From Roseiarcus sp963787135 (lineage in GTDB: Bacteria; Pseudomonadota; Alphaproteobacteria; Rhizobiales; Beijerinckiaceae): a stretch of DNA of 64,000 nucleotides. The notes beneath the pieces are model-generated. The model was not told the origin of the DNA, searched no databases, and was given only the letters and a program-made list of their open reading frames with translations. Positions 43,310 through 51,671 of this stretch are shown here, piece after piece. The first letter of the stretch is position 1, and each line of letters opens with the position of its first letter. The stretch spans positions 186,001 through 250,000 of the forward strand of contig CAWBBW010000030.1 of the NCBI GenBank assembly GCA_963787135.1. Reading direction: 5' to 3'. The position numbers and the translations under genes are program-made.

Positions 43310-44506
43310 GTGTTGCTCACCGGGTATCTCGGCTCCGGCAAGACATCTTTGATCAACGCCCTGATTGCGGATTCCGAGTTGCGCGACACTGCGGTCGTCG
43401 TCAACGAATTCGGCGAAATCGCGGTCGACTACGATCTGATTCAAATCGAATCGCGACGGCTTCTGGTCACAAGCACCGGCTGTCTCTGCTGCACGGCGGC
43501 TTCTGACGTCAGGGCCTCGTTGTTCGAACTCTATGAGGCCTCGCGAACGGGCGTTGCCCCTCGGTTTTCACGGGTGATTGTCGAAACGACTGGCCTGGCC
43601 GACCCAGCGCCCGTCGTGAATTCGCTCACTCCGGGATCAATTCCCGCATCAGGCTCACGAGACCAGACGGTCGCTGCAAATTTCCGACTGGCTCGGATTG
43701 TCACCTGCTTCGACGCTTTATCCGGTGATTACGCGCTGGATCACGCGTTCGAGGCAGTGAAGCAAATCGCCTTCGCCGACACGGTCGTTGTCACCAAGGC
43801 TGATGTGACCGGGGAGCAAGGCTCATCGCGAAACATACTCAACCTGCGGGCGAGGCTGTTGGCGATAAATCCGTTCGCCGAAGTCATTGACCGTGCCGAC
43901 GTAAATTTCGCCGATCTCTTTCACGGCGCCTATCTGGATGCCAACAAGGTCGATGACGTTCCGGGTTGGCTTGCCCTCGACCGAATTTTGTGGGCCGAGA
44001 GCCGTTCAGGGGAGACAAGAGGTGTGAGTTCCCATGCTCACGACGTACGAGCGATACCGCTTGTTTGCGACGGGACAATCACCCAGGAAAGGCTATCCTT
44101 GTTTTTGAGAATGCTGCTGGGGACCGCCGGCGCTCAGGTCATGCGCGTCAAGGGCCTGATCGCGATCGCTGGCGATTTAGACCGGCCGACGGCAATTCAC
44201 GCCACGCATAACATCATTCACCCTCTAGTGCGGCTTGCGGGCTGGCCGGACGCGGACCGTCGGAGCCGGCTTGTCGTCATTGGGCGCGGCCTCGATGAGA
44301 AAGCCGTGGATCAAGTCCTTCGGGCTCTTATGAAGAGCGACCCTGTGACCTCGCTTGGCCGACGACAGCAGCTTCGCCCGTTGGCTCTCGTCGTTGGTCT
44401 CTTGTCGCTGATCGTTCTTGGAGTGCTCGCCCTCCGCCTTTCGGAATCAACTGTGATCACCGCAAATGACCCTTTCCGTTCATCGTCGACTGGAGATCAT
44501 CCATGA
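43310..44506 (+). CDS. COG0523/CobW-family G3E GTPase (putative zinc metallochaperone)
   Basis: A 398-residue GTPase. G1 loop LLTGYLGSGKTSLINALI, NEFGEIAVDYDL, the metal-binding C-x-C-C motif in STGCLCCTA, Walker B-like VETTGLADPAPVV, base recognition VVVTKADVTG, and a C-terminal CobW_C part (VMRVKGLIAIAG). Such proteins load metal into client enzymes, and Zur-regulated ones act under zinc starvation. GTG start at 43310. Unusually, a hydrophobic helix follows (LALVVGLLSLIVLGVLALRL, residues about 359-378), suggesting membrane anchoring. The stop overlaps an ATG at 44503. Confidence 0.85.
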   Translation: MLLTGYLGSGKTSLINALIADSELRDTAVVVNEFGEIAVDYDLIQIESRRLLVTSTGCLCCTAASDVRASLFELYEASRTGVAPRFSRVIVETTGLADPAPVVNSLTPGSIPASGSRDQTVAANFRLARIVTCFDALSGDYALDHAFEAVKQIAFADTVVVTKADVTGEQGSSRNILNLRARLLAINPFAEVIDRADVNFADLFHGAYLDANKVDDVPGWLALDRILWAESRSGETRGVSSHAHDVRAIPLVCDGTITQERLSLFLRMLLGTAGAQVMRVKGLIAIAGDLDRPTAIHATHNIIHPLVRLAGWPDADRRSRLVVIGRGLDEKAVDQVLRALMKSDPVTSLGRRQQLRPLALVVGLLSLIVLGVLALRLSESTVITANDPFRSSSTGDHP

Positions 44507-44543
44507 CTAAGATAACAGCGCTCCCGGTCGCTCCGCGTGCTTC

Positions 44544-44939
44544 TTGGCCCGGCCAAAGGACGCTGTTGCATCGAAAATTCAGCGACGCCGATGGAAAGCA
44601 GCGCTGCGATCTGCCGGGACAGCTTTTGCGGGCCGATTCACACTTTTCAAAACACCGAACCGACTGCCCGTGATTGCCGCAAACCCTTTCGCACGACGAC
44701 GCTCTCCCGATTGCGCCGAAGCTTCGGCCGCGATTAAGACCTGGGTCCGCGAGCGCTTCAGGCTGTCGCAAAGGATGTCGGTCACCGTCTCGGAGATCGT
44801 CTGCCGTGATCCCGCCTGTCCCGGCGTCGAGACCGTGATTCTGATTATGGACGCTGGCGTGAAAACGCGGATGGTCCGGATCGCCCGACCCATGCTTGCG
44901 GTCACATTGACCGACATTTGGGAGAGCCGGATCGGATAG
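44544..44939 (+). CDS. Conserved hypothetical protein downstream of the COG0523 gene
   Basis: About 131 residues. The second half is compact and looks conserved: WVRERFRLSQRMSVTVSEIV, the cysteine motif CRDPACPGVETVILIMD, then GVKTRMVRIARPM. The first half is basic (SKIQRRRWKAALRSAG). The TTG start at 44544 is weak. An ATG at 44503, overlapping the GTPase stop, lies in another frame, so the true start may be there with a frameshift near 44540. It probably works with the GTPase as a client or partner; no function is known to me. Confidence 0.5.
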   Translation: MARPKDAVASKIQRRRWKAALRSAGTAFAGRFTLFKTPNRLPVIAANPFARRRSPDCAEASAAIKTWVRERFRLSQRMSVTVSEIVCRDPACPGVETVILIMDAGVKTRMVRIARPMLAVTLTDIWESRIG

Positions 44940-45043
44940 AAGCGCGGTGATGCCGGCGCCGATCCGTCTCGAGCGGGCAGGCCAGCGGAGGTTACGCCAT
45001 TGATCGGGCGACGCCCGCATAACCTTGTCAAAACGGGGTAGGG

Positions 45044-47089
45044 TTGCAAGTGGCGATCAGTCAACCGCGGCTGCGCGTCCAGCGCGCGTCACTCGACATC
45101 GAGCTTGGCGTTGAGCCCCCGATCCGAATCGGGGAGGCGCGCCTCGACCCCAGCGAGCGGCGCCGCGCATCGCTGAGATGGCTCACCGGCGCGGTGTTGA
45201 CGGGCCTCTGCGGCGTGACCCTGATCGGAGCCGCGCTCTACTTCGACCTCGACGGCGAGTCCGAATTCGCGGAAGCGCCGGAATTCGTGACCGCGGCGCC
45301 GACGGCCAATTCGCAGGACGAGGGCGTCAGTCCCGGAAAGGGCGACCGCCTTTTACGGCCGATCGACATCGTCTCCGACAGGCAGACTTTCAAAGCCCCA
45401 ACAACGATCAAAGTCGGGGACAAGGAAATCGTCAAACAGCGGTCTTTCACGCGCCTTCAAACAACTCTGACAATGACTCCGACCGGATTCTCCGATGCGG
45501 TGCCCCCCTTCAATCCATTGAAACTGGCAGACGGCGGGCCAAAGAACCAGGATACGCCAGTCGATACCGGACCCGTGCAGGATGACGCCGAAGTGACCTT
45601 TAGCACGCGGGACCTAAGTCCCGCGGACAGCGAACACGCGTCTGGCGGATTGTCCGACGCCGAGGCGCAGGCGCAGGTCGTCGAGACGACGAAGGCGCCG
45701 AGGGACGCCCGGAAAGCGTCGGCCGAGCCCTTGGCGCCGCAGATTCTACTGATGCGCACCAGCCATGCGGGCGCGGACACGATCCGGGCCCTATCATACG
45801 CCACGGCCGGGAGCGTCAGTCCTGATGCGCCCTTCGCGTCGATCGAGGTGCGGATGATCCCGGAGAACGTGACAAACGTAGCCAAGTCGGCGAGCCCAGA
45901 CGACGCCTCTCCGAACGAAAAGCTCGTCCATATTCGGCACGGCGGGAGTTTCGAGGACCTGTTGAAGTCAAACGGCGCGAGCGCCGAAGCCGCGACGGCC
46001 ATATTGGCGGCCTTCGGCGTCAAGAGCGGCGATTCGCCGGCCGGCGAAGGACAGAAGATTATTCTCCTGTCGCAGGAGCCGACTGTCCTGGGCGCAAAAC
46101 CGACGATTGGCCGCGTCTCGGTCTATGCCGAGGATCAGCTCAAAGCGACGGTCGCGATCAACGACAGAGGCGTCTACGCTCCGGTCTCGCTCCGGGCTGC
46201 CGAGGCGTGGCGGAAGCCGAAGGCTTCGGACGAGGAGGACGCGCGCGGCGGCATGAGCCTCTACCAGAGCCTCTATGAAACGGCGCTCAAACAGGGACTG
46301 CCCCGGCAGGTGATTGACGTCCTGATCAGGGTTTTCGCCAATGACGTCGACTTTCAGCGTTCGACGGCGGCCGGCGATTCGATTGATGCGTTCTTTTCCG
46401 ATCCGGACGACATCGCCCCGCGGCCCGAACTCCTCTATGCGGCGATGACGGTTCGCGACGAGACCTACAAATATTACCGGTTCCAGACGCCGGACGACAA
46501 CATGGTCGATTATTACGACCAGAATGGCCGTTCGACCCGAAAATTCCTGGTGCGCAAACCGATGGCCGAGGGCGAAATGACCTCGCCTTTCGGCATGCGC
46601 TATCACCCGATCCTGCATTTTGCCCGCATGCACACCGGCGTCGACTGGGCCGCGCCGATCGGCACGCCGATCTTCGCAGCTGGCAACGGGGTCGTCATTA
46701 AAGCCGCCTGGAACGCCGGCTACGGGCGCAGGGTCGAAATCCAGCATGCCAATGGCTACGTCACGACCTACAATCATATGTCGGGCTTCGCTCGCGGCAT
46801 CACCGAGGGCGTCCACGTCACCCAGGGGCAGGTCTTCGGCTATCTCGGCAACTCCGGACTGGCGACCGGGCCGCACCTGCATTACGAAGTGATCATCAAC
46901 GGCAACTTCGTCGACCCGTTGGCGATCAAGCTTGCCCGCACGCGCGAGTTCGACGGCAAAATGCTCGCTGCCTTCAGGCGGGAGCGGGACCGCATCGACC
47001 AGCTGATGGCTCAGGCGCCTGACGCAGCGGCAATGGCGAGCGAGAAGGCGGCTTCCCCGCCGCCTGGCGCGACCGCGAAACTGAACTGA
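45044..47089 (+). CDS. M23-family peptidoglycan endopeptidase, membrane-anchored
   Basis: A protein of about 681 residues with a cytoplasmic N-terminus, one membrane helix near residues 47-67 (LTGAVLTGLCGVTLIGAALY), a long low-complexity periplasmic region, and a LytM domain at about 515-630. The zinc ligands are visible in FARMHTGVDWAAPIGTPIFA and ATGPHLHYEVIING (H-x3-D and H-x-H). Its job is cell-wall crosslink cleavage during growth or division. TTG 45044 or GTG 45050 as start. It is preceded by the zinc island and followed by a znuB relic. Confidence 0.88.
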   Translation: MQVAISQPRLRVQRASLDIELGVEPPIRIGEARLDPSERRRASLRWLTGAVLTGLCGVTLIGAALYFDLDGESEFAEAPEFVTAAPTANSQDEGVSPGKGDRLLRPIDIVSDRQTFKAPTTIKVGDKEIVKQRSFTRLQTTLTMTPTGFSDAVPPFNPLKLADGGPKNQDTPVDTGPVQDDAEVTFSTRDLSPADSEHASGGLSDAEAQAQVVETTKAPRDARKASAEPLAPQILLMRTSHAGADTIRALSYATAGSVSPDAPFASIEVRMIPENVTNVAKSASPDDASPNEKLVHIRHGGSFEDLLKSNGASAEAATAILAAFGVKSGDSPAGEGQKIILLSQEPTVLGAKPTIGRVSVYAEDQLKATVAINDRGVYAPVSLRAAEAWRKPKASDEEDARGGMSLYQSLYETALKQGLPRQVIDVLIRVFANDVDFQRSTAAGDSIDAFFSDPDDIAPRPELLYAAMTVRDETYKYYRFQTPDDNMVDYYDQNGRSTRKFLVRKPMAEGEMTSPFGMRYHPILHFARMHTGVDWAAPIGTPIFAAGNGVVIKAAWNAGYGRRVEIQHANGYVTTYNHMSGFARGITEGVHVTQGQVFGYLGNSGLATGPHLHYEVIINGNFVDPLAIKLARTREFDGKMLAAFRRERDRIDQLMAQAPDAAAMASEKAASPPPGATAKLN

Positions 47090-47112
47090 GCCTGACAACA
47101 ATGATCTTCGCG

Positions 47113-47239
47113 CTCGCAGAAGCCTGGGGACGGCCAGTCGGTATAGTGGGCGAGCGTCAGTCCGACAAGCTTCTGGATCACCGCGCTCTCTGGCATGGTG
47201 TTCTTCGGCGCGGCGACGGCGCGGCGATTCGCGGGTTAG
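47113..47239 (+). pseudogene. Relic of a znuB 3' end with an internal inversion
   Basis: CTCGCAGAAGCCTGGGGA at its start and CTTCTGGATCACCGCGCTCT further on match the znuB 3' end (41020-41140), down to the final Arg-Arg-Phe-Ala-Gly codons and a stop. Between them 47131-47160 is the reverse complement of the corresponding znuB part, which would encode LTLA(H)YTDWP. The rest of the permease gene is absent. Confidence 0.75.
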
Positions 47240-47246
47240 CGGAAGA

Positions 47247-47338
47247 CCCTCATCCGGCGCTTCGCGCCACCTTCTCCCGCAAGCGGGAGAAGGGATTCGC
47301 CCCCTCTCCCGCTTGCGGGAGAGGGCTGGGGTGAGGGC
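47247..47338. repeat. Palindromic intergenic repeat (REP-like)
   Basis: Two perfect hairpins in tandem: CCTTCTCCCGC-AA-GCGGGAGAAGG at 47270-47293 and CCCTCTCCCGC-TT-GCGGGAGAGGG at 47302-47325, preceded by CCCTCATCCGGCGCTTCGCG and followed by CTGGGGTGAGGG. This is the widely dispersed type of alphaproteobacterial palindromic repeat. It separates the M23 gene from recJ and may act as a terminator. Confidence 0.75.
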
Positions 47339-47346
47339 AAGCCAGA

Positions 47347-49138
47347 GTGACAACTTCAGGCTATTTTCTCGATGTCGAGAGCTCGGCGCTGGGGCGGCCG
47401 TGGCGGCCGCGCCTCGACTCCGGGGGCGAATTGCGCGCTCTCGCCATCGCCCAGGTCGGCGGCCAGGACGAACTGATCGCGCGTGTGCTGGCGGGGCGGG
47501 GGGTCGAGCCGGAGGCGGTCGAGCGCTATCTCGATCCGACGCTCAGGGAGCTCATGCCCGATCCCTTCGTCATGCGCGACATGGCGGCGGCGACCGAGCG
47601 GCTGAAGCGCGCGGTCGAGCAGGGCGAGCGCGTCGCGATCTTCGGCGACTACGACGTCGACGGCGCCTGCAGCGCGGCTCTGCTTAGCGAATACCTCGTC
47701 GCCTGTGGCTGCGAGACCATCGTCCACATCCCCGACCGGGTCACGGAGGGCTACGGCCCGAATGTCGAGGCGATTACGGGATTTGCTGCGAAAGGCGCAA
47801 AGCTCGTCGTCACGGTCGATTGCGGCGCGGTCAGCTACGAGCCCTTCCAGCATGCGTGCCGGCTCGGCCTCGACGTGATCGTGTTCGATCACCACCAGGC
47901 GCCGGAGACGCTGCCGCCGGCGCTCGCGCTGGTCGATCCCAACCGGCAGGACGATCTCTCCGGGCTCGGCAATCTTTGCGCGGCCGGCGTCGTCTTCATG
48001 GCGCTGGTGGCGCTTAATCGCGCGCTGCGCGAGAGCGGCTTCTTCAGCGGCAGGGAGCCACCCGACCTACTTGCCGCGCTCGATCTCGTGGCGCTGGCGA
48101 CGGTCGCCGACGTCGTTCCGCTGACGGGATTGAACCGGGCCTTTGTCGTCAGGGGGCTTCAGGTGATGCGCCAGCGCCGCCGGCCCGGCTTGACCGCCTT
48201 GTTCGACGTCGCCGGCGCCGACGGTCCGCCGCGGCCCTATCATCTGGGCTTCATGATTGGGCCGCGCATCAATGCGGGCGGGCGGATCGGCGATGCGGCC
48301 CTCGGCGCGCGGCTGTTGACGACGTCCGACGAGATCGAGGCGCGCGCCATCGCGGCCGAGCTCGACCGGCTCAATCGCGCCCGCCAGGTGATCGAGATCG
48401 AGGCGCTGGCCGAAGCCGAAGCCGAGGCTTTGTTCTCGCTCGGGCTCGAGGAGCGCGGCGCGGCGGTGGTGGTGGCGGGCGCAAACTGGCCGCCGGGCGT
48501 GGTTGGCCTGCTGGCGGCGCGGCTGAAAGAGCGGTTCGGCCGTCCGGCCTTCGCCTTTTCGCTCGCGGGCGCGCATGCGACCGGCTCCGGCCGTTCGATC
48601 GCAGGGCGTGGATCTCGGGAAGACCGTGCGCGCCGCGGTCGAGGCCGGGATGCTGGTCAAGGGCGGCGGACATGCGATGGCGGCGGGCGCAACGCTCGCC
48701 AGGGAGAGGCTCGGCGAATGGCGCGCATATCTGGAGGAGGCGCTGGCCGCGCCGGTCGCGCGCGCCCGCGCCGAAGCGAGCCTTCATATCGACGCCGCCA
48801 TGACGGCGGGCGCGGCGACCGCCGAACTCGCCCACAGGCTCGAAGCCGCCGGTCCCTACGGCTCCGGCAATCCCGAGCCGGTCTTCGTCCTGCCGCGCCA
48901 CCGCGTGACGGACGTGATGGCCGTCGGCGCCGATCATTTGCGCGTGCGCGCGGTTGCGGGCGACGGCGCCGTCATCGAGGCGATCGCCTTCCGCGCCGCT
49001 GGCAAGGCGCTCGGCGAGGCGTTGACCCGGCTCCGCGGTTCGCCCGTCCATCTCGCCGGGACGCTTGGCCTCAACCGCTATGGCGGCCGCGAGCGGGCGC
49101 AATTGAGGCTGGTCGACGCGGCGGAGGCGGGGCGGTAG
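47347..49138 (+). pseudogene. recJ: Single-stranded-DNA exonuclease RecJ, frameshifted
   Basis: 5'-3' ssDNA exonuclease of recombination and repair. DHH-family motifs: IFGDYDVDGACSAALLSEYL (motif I), TVDCGAVSYEPFQH, VIVFDHHQAPE (DHH), GPRINAGGRIGDAALG. The DHHA1 and OB parts follow in another frame (VDLGKTVRAAVEAGMLVKGG, then HAMAAG, ending GTLGLNRYGGRERAQLRLVD). The shift is one extra G in GCAGGGCGTGG near 48605; without it the frame continues as SIAGVDLGKT. GTG start at 47347. About 596 residues if restored, normal length. A sequencing indel is the simplest explanation. Confidence 0.85.
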
Positions 49139-49354
49139 GGGCGGGGCAAAACCGTGCTCGGGGCGGAGGACACATTTCCTGTTCCTCCCTGCTAACAGGG
49201 AGAAACCAGCGCGCGTCTGCTAATTTTGACGCATTAAAACGTGTTTTTCCAAAAGCTTACGAGATAATCCTCATGCGTGGGAAGAGCAAAATAACAGGAG
49301 CTTAACAGGGCGATAATTCGGCCATAACAGGACGATAACAGGCGGCCCGCGGGG

Positions 49355-49528
49355 TTGGACGCCGCGCCCTCTCTGGATGCGTTACGCTCGCCGCCTGGCA
49401 ATCGTCTGGAGGCCCTGAAGGCCGATCGGGCGCGGCAATTCAGCATCCGCGTCAATGATCGTTGGCGCGTTTGCTTCGTGTGGACCGAGGGCGGCCCGGA
49501 TCGCGTCGAGATCCTGGATATCCATTGA
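49355..49528 (+). pseudogene. HigB/RelE-type toxin, N-terminally truncated
   Basis: The frame ending at 49528 encodes APSLDALRSPPGNRLEALKA, then RQFSIRVNDRWRVCFVW and DRVEILDIH, the C-terminal two thirds of HigB-type mRNA-cleaving toxins, including the active-site Arg/Asn/Trp region. The first 30 or so residues of the family are missing and a stop (TAA) lies 27 bases upstream of the first TTG. The upstream sequence is a TAACAGG-rich stretch. It lies 11 bp before a higA gene, as in normal higBA operons. Confidence 0.72.
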
Positions 49529-49539
49529 AGGAGAGCGTC

Positions 49540-49825
49540 ATGCCCCGCTTGCGAACGCATCCCGGCGAAATCCTCGCCGAGAGTACATGAAGCCCCTCGG
49601 CTTGTCGGCGAATGCCCTGGCGCAAGCCATGGGTGTGCCGGGCAATCGTGTCAGCGATATCGTCCGCCGGCGCCCCGACATTTCCGCCGACACGGCGATC
49701 CGGCTGGGACGCTTTTTCGACGTCGATCCGCGATTTTGGATGAATTCGCAGGCCGCTCACGATTTGTGCGCTTCGAAAACGTGCATGACTATTCCGGCGT
49801 ACGCTCCCCGGACGCCGCGGCCTGA
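49540..49825 (+). pseudogene. HigA-type antitoxin, doubly frameshifted
   Basis: The start PRLRTHPGEILAE is followed by a one-base loss near 49583. The main part (YMKPLGLSANALAQAMGVPG, then RRPDISADTAIRLGRFFDVD and RFWMNSQAAHDL) is the HigA helix-turn-helix domain. A second shift near 49770 leads to the normal family ending NVHDYSGVRSPDAAA at 49825. ATG at 49540 behind AGGAG. A fragment with the same ending (NEHDYSGVRSR) recurs at 54083-54181. Confidence 0.72.
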
Positions 49826-50351
49826 GGCTGAGGAGCGCCGGCCAGGGGATTCGAAAGACAGTGCGCCGGGAGGCCGGCGCGGAGCAAGCGGCGCTGCTGC
49901 TGTGAAGGAATAGCGAACCGTGTCGGCTCCGAGCCGCACGTTGTCGGTCGTGAGGACAGGGGCGAAGCGTCGGCGGCGGGGTCATTGGACCAGCTGACGC
50001 GACCGCAATTGCGTTTTCTTGGCCCGTTCCACGCCATGGCATATCTGCCCTCCGCATTAAGATATTGACGGGCCTGTCACTGTAATCGCGCGGCAAAAGG
50101 GTTGAGACGAGCGTGTCACCCGTCATCGCCTTAGTCATTTTTCACCTTGAGCCGTCATCGTGTCAGCCTCCAACCCGGTGCCCTCGGCGCGCCAACGAGC
50201 GTGAGCCGGAGCGGTGTCGGCAAAGTTCTGAGCAAAAGCTTTGGCGTCTGACAAAATTCGGATATGGTATTCAAGTGTGGGCGCACTATCTACGTTAGCG
50301 ATAGGTCATAGGCACCACCGACTGGCTCTTGTGTGGTATTGATGGGCTAGA
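49826..50351. other. Non-coding stretch before the AT-rich gene cluster
   Basis: About 526 bases without a supported gene. GC content drops sharply near its right end, marking the border of the probably acquired segment 50.3-52.8 kb. No attachment site, tRNA or repeat was recognised. Confidence 0.5.
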
Positions 50352-50357
50352 GTGAGT

Positions 50358-50946
50358 ATGGTTAGCGTTGCCGAGCAAAAAGTAAAGCAAAAGAAATGCT
50401 CCGTATGCGGGACGAGTATCCCAGCAACTGCGATTTATTGCACTCATTGTGGCCATTATCAGTCTTACTTTCGACGCTTCCTTACAGGCGTTGACGTTTC
50501 AGGTCTCACCGCACTTGTATCGTCGGGCGCGCTTGCGTTCACCTTTGTACATGCTCACCTGCCATTCCAAATCAGCTTCTATAACGGCCAGAGCTATTCA
50601 ATGTGACGGCCAGAAATTCATGCTTGCTATAGACAACTCTGGTAGTATTCCTGCAATAATAACCAAGGTCAGCGCGATTAGACAGTCAAGACAGAAAGAA
50701 TACGACCAAACTGTGAACTTAAGTCCAAAAGATAATCCTAACTTAGTATTTAAGCCCGGTGAGTTCCGCATGGTGAGCTACGGACCAGACGCTCAATTTT
50801 CTGGAATACCGGACGGCGTAGATCAATGCTTCTTTTTACAGGTTGCCGCTTCGGCGTTTGAGCGCCCTGATCTCACTGTCGAGAGCGCGCAGGGACGCTC
50901 GGAGTTAAACTTGGGAGGCTTCGTACGATGCGCTTCCTGCACCTAG
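50358..50946 (+). pseudogene. Zinc-ribbon membrane protein, frameshifted
   Basis: The N-terminus has a zinc ribbon (CSVCGTSIPATAIYCTHCGH), followed by a hydrophobic segment (VSGLTALVSSGALAFTFVHA) that probably spans the membrane. The frame closes at a TGA near 50606 (GQSYSM). The next frame carries on with QCDGQKFMLAIDNSGSIPAI and a beta-rich domain ending at 50946, so one base seems to be gained or lost near 50595. GTG 50352 or ATG 50358 as start. AT-rich. It overlaps the following secreted-protein gene by 19 bases. Family not recognised. Confidence 0.55.
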
Positions 50947-51671
50947 TGCCCTTTATCGCGGCAATAATGCTAACTTCCAATTCGGCGGCTGAAACGGCCG
51001 CCGAGACGCAGAAGCAGCCCGAGCGATTTCAAGCAAAAATCATAAACCACTCCAAAGGAACAGAGCTTGAAGAGTGGCTTTTCCGCCTGTTGCAAGGCAC
51101 TCGGGGGGATCTTCACTCAATAGTCCTCCAGTCGCGGGCGGACCAAGAGCGGAAATTCCTAGATAGTTTCATTATCTCACTCGACCCCCCAACGGCCTCG
51201 CCCCTCTCCATCAGCCAATTGAAGACAAGATGGGACACTGAAAAACTGTTGGAAATTGTTGATGGACTGTCGCACAAGGTAAACGAGAGCGAAATCGAGT
51301 GGGACTCCAGCGTATATATCGGCGACTTAGGTGACGTTATCGGCACCGATAACCTGTCTATTTCTGGCGAAAGTATAACTGGCAACAATTTACAGAACTC
51401 TATTACTGTCGCTGAATTAATTATTATGTTTACAATTGTCGAAAATGTAATACAGCGTCATCCGTCAGATACTTCGTTTATATGCGACCTGCTTAGTAAG
51501 GACAGAACATACCTGGTAAGTCTGCGTTTAGATAATCAGTTGTCTGGCCAGCTTAGACCCGATTTGTCGGATGATGAGAAGCATATTGTAGAGAGACTTA
51601 CCGCAGCTTGGAGACAGAGAAAAGAGGAGCATTTGTGTCCTGATATAGGGGTTATTGATGCGAGGAAGTAG
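50928..51671 (+). CDS. Hypothetical exported protein of the AT-rich cluster
   Basis: A 247-residue protein with a signal peptide (MRFLHLVPFIAAIMLTSNSA, cleavage near SAAETA) and a helical mature part. No known family. Features: LEEWLFRLLQGTRGDLHSIV, a mid-protein DSSVYIGDLGDVIGTDNL, and a charged C-terminus with two cysteines (SFICDLLSKD and EEHLCPDIG). ATG at 50928 overlaps the preceding gene, and its end overlaps the next gene by 14 bases, so the three are translated from one message. Function unknown. Confidence 0.65.
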   Translation: MRFLHLVPFIAAIMLTSNSAAETAAETQKQPERFQAKIINHSKGTELEEWLFRLLQGTRGDLHSIVLQSRADQERKFLDSFIISLDPPTASPLSISQLKTRWDTEKLLEIVDGLSHKVNESEIEWDSSVYIGDLGDVIGTDNLSISGESITGNNLQNSITVAELIIMFTIVENVIQRHPSDTSFICDLLSKDRTYLVSLRLDNQLSGQLRPDLSDDEKHIVERLTAAWRQRKEEHLCPDIGVIDARK

